Shown here piece after piece: positions 1 to 5,195 of a DNA stretch of 5,195 nt. A program made the translations under genes and the position numbers. Position 1 is the stretch's first letter. Every line of letters starts with the position of its first letter. Source of the DNA: Minisyncoccota bacterium (lineage in GTDB: Bacteria > Patescibacteriota > Microgenomatia > UBA1400 > PJMF01); contig JAAZKO010000022.1 in the NCBI GenBank assembly GCA_012799795.1, forward strand, positions 1 to 5,195, in the 5' to 3' direction. The notes under the pieces were generated by a model that saw only the letters and a list, made by a program, of their open reading frames with translations, was not told the DNA's origin and did not search any database.

Positions 1-1093
1 GAATTGCTTGTCGGCCGCCAGTTCTCAAAATTTTGTATTTACCATCTATGCAATCTGCTTCTTGCATTGAACAATTAATTTTTTCCCACAAAGGAAAATC
101 ATCAAAAATCCAAGAACTATATTCTTTTCCATTCAAGTCTTGTATTAAATTGGCATTAGAATTTTCTGGGTATACTTGTCCCCAAACTTCTTTAGCCTGT
201 TGTTCCCAAGCCTGCCGCTTTGTATATCCAATGATTTTAGCTTTAGGCGAAGGACTATCATAAACAGCTTTCCATGCTTGAGGATAAATCGAATATTTTA
301 TTCGAGCACTTTCCTGACCTAAAGTTACAGAGGCATCCATTTTTATACTAACGCCAGCCACTTCACCACTTTTCTCTCCATCAATTCCCTCTAAAACATC
401 AGCTTCTTGATTATTTCTAATAAAGTCTTCAGCAGAATAATTCTCATTTTCAAAAATTGAGCCTTTTATTGGTTGAATAGCTGATTCAGTTAAAAAGCGA
501 GTGGTCACTCCATAAGCCACCACATCTGATACCGAATTTTGATAACTAACTCTAGCTACTGAAGATATAACTGGCAACACTTCTTCGACTGCCTTAACTT
601 CTGATATTTGTTGCATCATCTCATCACTAAAAAGCAAAGAACTCGCTTGCCCAATGCTTAGATCAACTTGTTTCATTTCACCGAGATTAGTAACTTGAGA
701 TATAACTAATCTTTCAAAACCATACCCCAATGAAAGTAAAAAAATTATAGAACCAAAACCGATGGTCATCCCCCCAACAGTAATGGCAGTTCTGGCTTTT
801 TTTACCTTAAGATGTTTACTTGCCAACAAAATAATGTCTCGACCAGTCATCTCACCCTCTTTAACGACATCAATTTTATCTAAAATTTTCTTTCTTATAG
901 AGCTTTTTTTCTTTTTCATCAATTTTTTTAATCCAGGAATAAGTGAAATAATTTTCTTTAGTAAATCGATTAAAGAAAAAACTGAAATAATCGCTAAAAG
1001 CAAGAAAAACTTAATTAGAATCAACAATTCAATAGCAAAATTTTTAATAAATTTGGCTATTTGAGCTGGCTGAATATTAATTTTTTTAAACAT
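1..1093 (-). CDS. MacB/FtsX-type ABC transporter permease, 3' end outside the window
   Basis: The frame is open from ATG at 1093 to the window edge, giving 364 residues with no stop. Residues about 20-43 form a hydrophobic segment, followed by an amphipathic stretch and a Lys/Arg-rich cytoplasmic-looking region (57-70). Residues about 84-125 then match the start of the MacB/FtsX permease core: a basic patch with ARTAIT at 100-105, and a Gly-rich membrane helix at about 104-124 ending in SLGYG. Residues from about 130 onward are the start of the extracytoplasmic MacB-type domain, with a Cys pair at 341 and 348. The remaining membrane helices expected of this family lie beyond the edge. It follows the ATPase gene by 33 bases and is very probably its partner. 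No Shine-Dalgarno is seen before the ATG. An in-frame TTG at 1123-1121 would add 10 residues and is a weaker alternative. The roughly 80-residue N-terminal extension with an extra membrane segment is unusual for this family. The substrate cannot be told. Confidence 0.88.
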   Translation of the reverse strand, partial: MFKKINIQPAQIAKFIKNFAIELLILIKFFLLLAIISVFSLIDLLKKIISLIPGLKKLMKKKKSSIRKKILDKIDVVKEGEMTGRDIILLASKHLKVKKARTAITVGGMTIGFGSIIFLLSLGYGFERLVISQVTNLGEMKQVDLSIGQASSLLFSDEMMQQISEVKAVEEVLPVISSVARVSYQNSVSDVVAYGVTTRFLTESAIQPIKGSIFENENYSAEDFIRNNQEADVLEGIDGEKSGEVAGVSIKMDASVTLGQESARIKYSIYPQAWKAVYDSPSPKAKIIGYTKRQAWEQQAKEVWGQVYPENSNANLIQDLNGKEYSSWIFDDFPLWEKINCSMQEADCIDGKYKILRTGGRQAI

Positions 1094-1126
1094 TTTGCAT
1101 TTTTTTAGATATTTTACATTCAATAA
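1094..1126 (-). other. Intergenic gap between ATPase and permease, in-frame and stop-free
   Basis: These 33 bases are the only non-coding stretch in the window. They hold 11 sense codons in the same frame as both neighbours: the ATPase UAA (1129-1127) is the only stop between the two proteins. The sequence is almost all A and T and shows no Shine-Dalgarno, no hairpin and no convincing promoter, which fits co-transcription with the upstream genes. An ATG at 1100-1098 lies in another frame and meets TAA after three codons, so it is not a start. Confidence 0.8.
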
Positions 1127-1921
1127 TTAGTTTTCCCCAACTTTTACCGAAGAATCAATATTACCTCGTTTAGATATGGCTAGTTTTTTTAAACTTTCAG
1201 CATTAGCCTGATGTTCGGCTAGCAATTCCCCATCAGAAATTTGAATAGATCGAGAAGCATATTTTAGATATTCCAAGTCGTGAGTAACCATCACTACAGT
1301 GTGACCTCGTTGGTTAAAATCTTTGAACAAAGCCATTATTTCTTCGCCAGATTTGGAATCCAAATTACCGGTTGGCTCATCAGCTACTAACAAACTGGGT
1401 TTAGTAATCAGTGCTCTAGCTAAAGACACACGTTGCTGTTGGCCTGCTGATAATTCAGTGGGAATTTGATCAAAAGCCTGAGTCATTTCAACTAAATTCA
1501 ACGCTTCTTTGGCAAGTTCAACTCGGCTGTCTAAATCAAATCCTTGTAACATTAGAGGGAAAGCAACATTTTCTAGCACCGTTAGCGCTTTAATCCAATT
1601 CGACTGTTGATAAACGGTACCAATTTCTTTTTTGCGCAATTGAGCTCGTTCATCTTCTGACATTTTATATAAATCCTTATTTAGAAAATTAACTTTACCA
1701 GTGGTAGGAGGTTCCAAGCCCAACAAAATATTTAAAATCGTGCTTTTACCACATCCAGAGGAACCAAAGATGATAATAAAATCACCTTTATTAACTTGAA
1801 AACTAATTCCTTTAATAATTTCAATCTCATTATTACCAATTTTGAAAGACTTGCGAATCTCACCGATTTCTAAAATCGCATCTTTATTGCTAGTTTTATT
1901 TTTATTCAGTAATTGATTCAT
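1127..1921 (-). CDS. ABC transporter ATP-binding protein, LolD/MacB/FtsE type
   Basis: This 264-residue cytoplasmic ATPase should power the permease encoded just downstream. Visible motifs in order are: Walker A GSSGCGKST (53-61), Q-loop in VYQQSN (103-108), signature LSAGQQQRV (157-165), Walker B LLVADE (177-182) running into the D-loop in PTGNLD (183-188), and the H-loop THD (213-215). The DEPTGNLD string and the overall pattern are characteristic of the LolD/MacB/FtsE (type VII) group. The signature has Ala where the usual motif is LSGGQ; Ala is a conservative change and activity is expected. The length exceeds a typical LolD-like subunit of about 230 residues because of a polar tail (about 234-264) and a short polar N-terminus. 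The ATG overlaps the TGA of the previous gene as ATGA, and GGAG lies 8 bases upstream, so the start is secure. The transported substrate, if any, is unknown, so no gene symbol is given. Confidence 0.95.
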   Translation of the reverse strand: MNQLLNKNKTSNKDAILEIGEIRKSFKIGNNEIEIIKGISFQVNKGDFIIIFGSSGCGKSTILNILLGLEPPTTGKVNFLNKDLYKMSEDERAQLRKKEIGTVYQQSNWIKALTVLENVAFPLMLQGFDLDSRVELAKEALNLVEMTQAFDQIPTELSAGQQQRVSLARALITKPSLLVADEPTGNLDSKSGEEIMALFKDFNQRGHTVVMVTHDLEYLKYASRSIQISDGELLAEHQANAESLKKLAISKRGNIDSSVKVGEN

Positions 1922-2322
1922 GGTCCAAGCTCCACATTTAATGGATCATAACGAATTTGCATAATTTCTGGAAAATATAATGGACTATCGTCCTCGTTAT
2001 GCATACTAATATAAATTCCAGCTGCTGGTATTTCCTCTAGAAGAACAGCGTGAATTTCGCTGGCCTCGCTACTTGTTTGGTAAGTGATATTTTTTCGTTG
2101 ATGCTTTGTCTCTCCAGATTTTACATAACCTAGAGATTGGCTATTGGTCTTCCAAAAAATTATAGCCCGATGGGGACTAACAAAAGTTACTTCAGCATAT
2201 CTCTCAATAGCACGCATTTTATTGTTATAAATAAAGGAAATCAGAACTAAACCCGAAATAAACCCTAAAATTAGAAATAATCTGCTTAGTTTCTTGATCA
2301 ATTTTGCTTTATTTTTTTTCAT
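1918..2322 (-). CDS. Small membrane-anchored protein with one FN3-like outer domain
   Basis: The product has 134 residues. A strongly basic N-terminus (residues 2-14) precedes one hydrophobic helix at about 15-32, predicting a bitopic protein with its N-terminus inside and about 100 residues outside. There is no cysteine, so it is not a lipoprotein. The outer part looks like a single FN3-like or purple-acid-phosphatase-N-like beta-sandwich: RAIIFWKTN (52-60), then GYVKSG (65-70), then IHAVLLEEI (90-98) and a following IYIS strand. The same order (xxAIIxW, then YG, then NHxLxLxxL and TYYY) occurs in the last four modules of the large protein encoded upstream, so the two are probably related. 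Its ATG overlaps the upstream stop as TAATG, and its TGA overlaps the ATPase start as ATGA. This suggests coordinated amounts of the three products. I do not recognise a named family. An anchor or adaptor role is inferred. Confidence 0.85.
   Translation of the reverse strand: MKKNKAKLIKKLSRLFLILGFISGLVLISFIYNNKMRAIERYAEVTFVSPHRAIIFWKTNSQSLGYVKSGETKHQRKNITYQTSSEASEIHAVLLEEIPAAGIYISMHNEDDSPLYFPEIMQIRYDPLNVELGP
1930..1933 (-). promoter_or_regulatory. Ribosome binding site (GGAG) for the ABC ATPase
   Basis: GGAG on the minus strand lies inside the end of the 134-residue gene, 8 bases before the ATPase ATG at 1921. Together with the ATGA overlap it supports this start and suggests translational coupling between the two genes. 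Confidence 0.6.
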
Positions 2323-5195
2323 TATCTACCTAATTTTAAAAATCCAAAAGTAAATTGTAAATTGTTGAGTACTAAATCCATAGCATTTTCTGTAGCTTTT
2401 GGTGTGACTACCACTTTATCCAAAGACAAACCTTCATTATCTGCCAAATCCTTAGTAACAGCTCGTAAATGATAAATTTTAGCAGGACTCAATCCAGAAA
2501 TAACAATCAGGTGATTTGTTTTTAAAGCCCCGTCTTCTTGAGTCTTTTGCGAGTAACTAGTACCAGTTCCCTCGCCATACTCAACCTGAGAACTTGCGGG
2601 TTCATCAGTTTTAAATGTCACAATGAATTGGGCCCGAGCCTCTTCTCCCTCACCAAGAATTTCTGCTTCAACATTAAAATCAAAAACTTGTGGTGGTCTA
2701 GTATCGGCAGCAGTAGTCAATATTTGTGGCTCACTGATTGCTTCATTACCAGCCACATCAGTTCCACGAACAATAATTGTGTAATTTTCTTGAGGCTCTA
2801 AATTGTAAAGAATCATCCGATGATTACCACTTTTTAGAGCAATATTGACTTCATCCCTTGCTAAGTCTGGTCTATTGGTCGGGTAATAAGTAACAATTGA
2901 ACTAAGTTCGGTATTAGCTACCCAGCGCAACAAAAGAGTGGTTTGTGCGGTGCCCAATACCTGAGTAATATTAATGTTTGACACCTCTGGTCTAGGCAGG
3001 GTTTCAAATGAGTGAATTTCGCCCTCATACTCTTCTCCATCCACATCAACCGCATTAATTTTATAAAAATACTTGCTGCCATCCACTAAACCATCCAATT
3101 CAACAGTGTGAGTAGTTTCACTGGCACTAGTAGCAATTTCTTTCAATCCTCCGAAACTAGAACTTTCTCCATAGTAAATTCTGATTTTACTGGCATTTTT
3201 TGAAGTAAATTCAATTATTGCTGACTCCAAACCAATATTTTTGGCGATTGGTTCCATGGTTGAAGGTGGTGGCTCAGTGCTAAAGGTCATTTCCTCTGAC
3301 TCACCCCGATTGCCATCTTCATCCACCCAGCGCGCTACATAATAATAAGTAGTTCCTGGGGTTAAATTAGTTAATTCTAGCGAATGATTGGAAACGTGTT
3401 CTGAGTTAGAGACTTCGGCATCTAAATAATCACCAGCACTAGCGCCATAAGCAACTCGAGAATCGCTAGTTCGAGCAGTCGCCCAATTAATGATGGCCTT
3501 TTTAGTTGTTACATCTGTGGCTGTTGGCCCAGAAACCAGTTCCGCTGCTTCAGTATATCGACCATCTGGATATAAACTGACGGTAGTAGAAAATGCTCCA
3601 CAATTACTAGTATTATCACAAGCTTTAATTTGATAATAATGAGTTTTTTGTTCTAGTTTTGTATCTACAAAAGAGCTGCCACCGCTAGATGAATGAAAAG
3701 TGAAATTTTCACCATCAAAAGAACGATAGATTTGATAATTGTCTACTCCGCTGCCTGCGTCTGTCGGTTCATCCCAGGAAATAGCTAAACGCCAAGAGGC
3801 AGTACTTTTAACAGAAACATCTGCAATTTCAAGATCCATAGGAATGCCCGGAGCAACAGTATTGGCGTAAAATGATACTTGAGCATAATTACTATAATTA
3901 ATGTTACCAGCTTCATCTTTCGTAACAATATAAAAAACATTTTCCCCTGGTGAGGTTGCATAGGCGCCAGGATTCAGATATTTCAAACTAGTGGCTGAAG
4001 TACTAAATTGGCTTGGTAAGGTATTAACACTGTAATAATAAGATAAATTTGATTCTGAACCTAAATATGTTCCCACAGCTGGAGCATCCCAAATAAAACT
4101 AAATAAATTACTTGTACTGTTCTCCGGCTCTACAATTAAATTACGTGGTGGTGCTGGAGCGGCTGAAATATCTGCATAATAATAAGAAATTTGCGCATAG
4201 GCACTATAGTTACCAGCCTGATCCTTAGTTCGAACATAAAAAGTGTTCGAACCTACTCGATAAGCGGGAATAAAACTTAATTCTGTATCTACGGTACATT
4301 GATCGCTAGCATATTCACCGTCACTCGCTCCAGTTTTGAAACAATATTCGCTAATTGGAGCTCCATTCTTTTCCACAGGCGACCAAGTAAAATTAAAGCT
4401 GTTGGCCGAAGTAAATCCAGATGGATCTACAGTTAAATCAGCGGGAGCAGTTGGTAACTGCTCGTCATATTGATAAATAAATGCTTGCCAAACTTCCTCT
4501 GCTACATTGCCAGCATCATCACTAGCTCGTACTCTTAAATAGTAAATTTGACCATCCTCTAAATTTGAGGCTGTGTAATGGTTGTCAATTTGCCACGAGC
4601 CATCTTCTGTCGGATCTGCTTCTTCATCAAAACCAAAATAAACATAATAACCTGCCACTCCAGAACCATTGCTGCCATCGCTGGCACCATCAGTGGCTTC
4701 TGCTTCTCGCCATTCAAAATAAGGATTGGAGTGCTTATACCAAACTTCAGAAACCAATAATTCACCATCTGTTTCTTGACTTAGAGCCTGTAAACCAGCA
4801 TCTTTTGGATTACTTGGTTGATCAATGTCTTGATAATAATTGATGGCATATTGGCTAATAGTTGGTGAAGAAACACCATCGGCAGATAAAAGGCTGAATT
4901 TAATCCATAAATACCTAGCTGTTGGTGAATTAATTCGGTACATAACCCTATCACCAATTACTCTTTTGCGATCAGTAGCTGTCCACCCACACTCATCCAA
5001 ATTTTCATTATTATCATTAGAGCTGCATGTTTCTATAACAACATTAGTATTTGTCGGTTCTTCTAAACCAACACTTAAACCAGCCCAACGATAAACACTA
5101 GTAAGGTCGTGCGCCTCTGAAATATACTCTCCCTCCTCTATAAAACCCGAATGATCGGTGGGCAAAACATAAGTATAAATAGCATCACGATAAGC
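2322..5195 (-). CDS. Large secreted multi-FN3 surface protein, 5' end outside the window
   Basis: The frame is open to the right edge, giving the last 957 residues; the true start and any signal peptide lie outside. Counting from the edge, the order is: a jelly-roll-like module (about 14-122), four FN3 modules with clear DxAGN-type or related turns (127-241, 248-341, 347-444, 449-543), four FN3 modules of the purple-acid-phosphatase-N style (552-641, 644-733, 736-829, 833-933), and a 24-residue tail (934-957). No catalytic domain, membrane helix or sortase LPxTG signal is visible. The six cysteines form three close pairs (57/69, 285/300, 526/532), each inside one module, which suggests disulfides and an extracytoplasmic location. 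FN3 arrays of this kind serve as spacers, adhesins or carbohydrate-binding scaffolds in secreted bacterial proteins; which applies here cannot be told. The stop overlaps the next start as TAATG, placing it in an operon with a membrane-anchored relative and an ABC transporter. Confidence 0.9.
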   Translation of the reverse strand, partial: AYRDAIYTYVLPTDHSGFIEEGEYISEAHDLTSVYRWAGLSVGLEEPTNTNVVIETCSSNDNNENLDECGWTATDRKRVIGDRVMYRINSPTARYLWIKFSLLSADGVSSPTISQYAINYYQDIDQPSNPKDAGLQALSQETDGELLVSEVWYKHSNPYFEWREAEATDGASDGSNGSGVAGYYVYFGFDEEADPTEDGSWQIDNHYTASNLEDGQIYYLRVRASDDAGNVAEEVWQAFIYQYDEQLPTAPADLTVDPSGFTSANSFNFTWSPVEKNGAPISEYCFKTGASDGEYASDQCTVDTELSFIPAYRVGSNTFYVRTKDQAGNYSAYAQISYYYADISAAPAPPRNLIVEPENSTSNLFSFIWDAPAVGTYLGSESNLSYYYSVNTLPSQFSTSATSLKYLNPGAYATSPGENVFYIVTKDEAGNINYSNYAQVSFYANTVAPGIPMDLEIADVSVKSTASWRLAISWDEPTDAGSGVDNYQIYRSFDGENFTFHSSSGGSSFVDTKLEQKTHYYQIKACDNTSNCGAFSTTVSLYPDGRYTEAAELVSGPTATDVTTKKAIINWATARTSDSRVAYGASAGDYLDAEVSNSEHVSNHSLELTNLTPGTTYYYVARWVDEDGNRGESEEMTFSTEPPPSTMEPIAKNIGLESAIIEFTSKNASKIRIYYGESSSFGGLKEIATSASETTHTVELDGLVDGSKYFYKINAVDVDGEEYEGEIHSFETLPRPEVSNINITQVLGTAQTTLLLRWVANTELSSIVTYYPTNRPDLARDEVNIALKSGNHRMILYNLEPQENYTIIVRGTDVAGNEAISEPQILTTAADTRPPQVFDFNVEAEILGEGEEARAQFIVTFKTDEPASSQVEYGEGTGTSYSQKTQEDGALKTNHLIVISGLSPAKIYHLRAVTKDLADNEGLSLDKVVVTPKATENAMDLVLNNLQFTFGFLKLGR
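2325..2396 (-). other. Short hydrophobic C-terminal tail of the large surface protein
   Basis: After the last FN3 module, residues 934-957 read as a linker and a likely amphipathic helix containing MDLVLNNLQFTFGFLKLGR. It is too polar and too short to be a clear membrane span, and it has no sortase or lipid-attachment signal. It could pack on the membrane or on a partner such as the small bitopic protein; this is inference. Confidence 0.4.
2326..2331 (-). promoter_or_regulatory. Weak ribosome binding site (AGGTAG) for the small membrane protein
   Basis: AGGTAG on the minus strand lies in the last codons of the large FN3 gene, with its AGG core 6 bases before the ATG at 2322. It is a partial Shine-Dalgarno match. 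With the TAATG junction, reinitiation by ribosomes finishing the large gene is also plausible. Confidence 0.4.
2397..3542 (-). repeat. Four FN3-like modules of the second type (protein-level repeat)
   Basis: Residues about 552-641, 644-733, 736-829 and 833-933 form a second family of modules. Their shared order is a strand such as KKAIINW or ESAIIEF, then a variable turn, then a strand ending in a Tyr-rich YG or YYP motif (RVAYG, RIYYG, IVTYYP, QVEYG), then HSLEL, HTVEL, HRMIL or HLIVI, then L-x-PG-like turns and a Tyr-rich strand. This matches the N-terminal FN3-like domain found in purple acid phosphatases and many secreted proteins. The phosphatase part itself is absent. The same order reappears in the small membrane protein encoded next. 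Confidence 0.75.
3567..4817 (-). repeat. Four FN3 modules of the first type (protein-level repeat)
   Basis: Four tandem modules occupy residues about 127-241, 248-341, 347-444 and 449-543. Each begins with a Pro-rich linker such as PTAPADLTV, APPRNLIVEP or PGIPMDLEI and has a central Trp strand (FEW, FTW, FIW, ISW). Each ends with a Tyr-containing strand and turn: YYLRVRASDDAGN, FYVRTKDQAGN, FYIVTKDEAGN, YYQIKACDNTSN. Modules 2 and 3 are the most alike, both with a YAQxSxY end. The similarity is in the protein; at DNA level the copies are diverged, so they are not recent duplications. Confidence 0.8.
4830..5156 (-). other. Jelly-roll-like module of the large surface protein
   Basis: Residues about 14-122 from the edge follow a pattern often seen before or between FN3 modules in large secreted proteins: a GEYIS start, a central stretch with a CGWT segment, then ARYLWIKFSLLS, then SPTISQYAINYY as the closing strand. 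The aRYlxxkxxLxs and sPtixxxxixY pieces are the recognisable part. The fold assignment comes from pattern memory only. A Cys pair (57 and 69) brackets an acidic Asn/Asp-rich loop. Confidence 0.55.

Noticed and set aside
33..1064. Plus-strand open frames at 33-263 and 762-1064
   Set aside because: They lie opposite the permease frame, which runs unbroken for 364 codons and has recognisable family motifs. The plus-strand products are low-complexity or hydrophobic with no family pattern.
1094..1140. Promoter or terminator between the ATPase and permease genes
   Set aside because: The gap is A+T-rich, but no -35/-10 pair with proper spacing and no hairpin followed by a T run is seen. Tight spacing favours co-transcription.
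1918..1920. UGA read as glycine (Absconditabacteria/Gracilibacteria code)
   Set aside because: This UGA closes the small membrane gene exactly at an ATGA overlap with the ATPase start. Reading on meets another TGA within four codons and gives a Lys/Ile-rich out-of-frame stretch. No in-frame UGA occurs inside the genes.
2052..2322. The small protein as a lipoprotein
   Set aside because: It has no cysteine anywhere, so a lipobox is impossible; the hydrophobic segment is best read as a membrane anchor.
3341..4190. Repeated TAATAATAA-like tracts on the plus strand as a microsatellite
   Set aside because: They are the complement of Tyr-Tyr-Tyr codons in the last strands of FN3 modules and are explained by protein conservation.
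2538..5094. Open frames opposite or overlapping the FN3 gene (2538-2801, 4565-4843, 4578-4760 and 4840-5094 on plus; 4559-4768 on minus in another frame)
   Set aside because: All lie within a continuous, clearly modular coding frame, and none shows a domain pattern or a convincing ribosome binding site.
5163..5165. TTG at 5165 as the start of the large FN3 gene
   Set aside because: The frame stays open for another 10 codons to the window edge. The TTG sits just before the jelly-roll module and is not followed by a signal peptide, so the gene is better treated as truncated at its 5' end.
5148..5165. LPTD near the right edge as a sortase-type LPxT signal
   Set aside because: It is at the N-terminal side of the visible protein and lacks the following Gly, hydrophobic helix and basic tail.

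Overview
The window is one compact, co-directional gene cluster read entirely on the minus strand, so it is transcribed from right to left. It carries four protein-coding genes, and the first and last run off the window. No RNA gene, mobile element, CRISPR array, convincing promoter or terminator is visible. The DNA is A+T-rich, the proteins are rich in Lys, Ile, Asn and Ser, and the genes overlap or nearly touch. Together with a secreted multi-FN3 protein beside a MacB-type ABC transporter, this suggests a small-genome uncultured bacterium of the Candidate Phyla Radiation (Patescibacteria). That assignment is an inference from style; there is no taxonomic marker here. UGA ends one of the genes inside an ATGA overlap and never occurs in frame within a gene, so the lineages that read UGA as glycine are unlikely.

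Order along the transcript: (1) 5195-2322, the C-terminal 957 residues of a large extracytoplasmic protein with one jelly-roll-like module, eight fibronectin type III-like modules and a short hydrophobic tail. (2) 2322-1918, a 134-residue membrane-anchored protein whose outer part is a single domain resembling the last four modules of gene 1. (3) 1921-1127, an ABC ATPase of the LolD/MacB/FtsE group with all core motifs. (4) 1093 to the left edge, the first 364 residues of a MacB/FtsX-type permease with an unusual N-terminal extension. The junctions are TAATG (1-base overlap), ATGA (4-base overlap) and a 33-base gap in which genes 3 and 4 share a reading frame separated by one UAA.

The inferred picture is a cell-surface assembly. 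A type VII (MacB-like) ABC ATPase and permease would sit in the membrane and work on, or be coupled to, a large secreted beta-sandwich protein, with the small bitopic protein as an anchor or adaptor. Family identities are well supported. The joint function is a hypothesis based on tight linkage and the shared domain type. The most unusual points are the anchored paralogue of the FN3 modules, cysteines that occur only as close pairs in the exported parts, the extra N-terminal membrane segment of the permease and the single stop codon that separates a MacB-like fusion.
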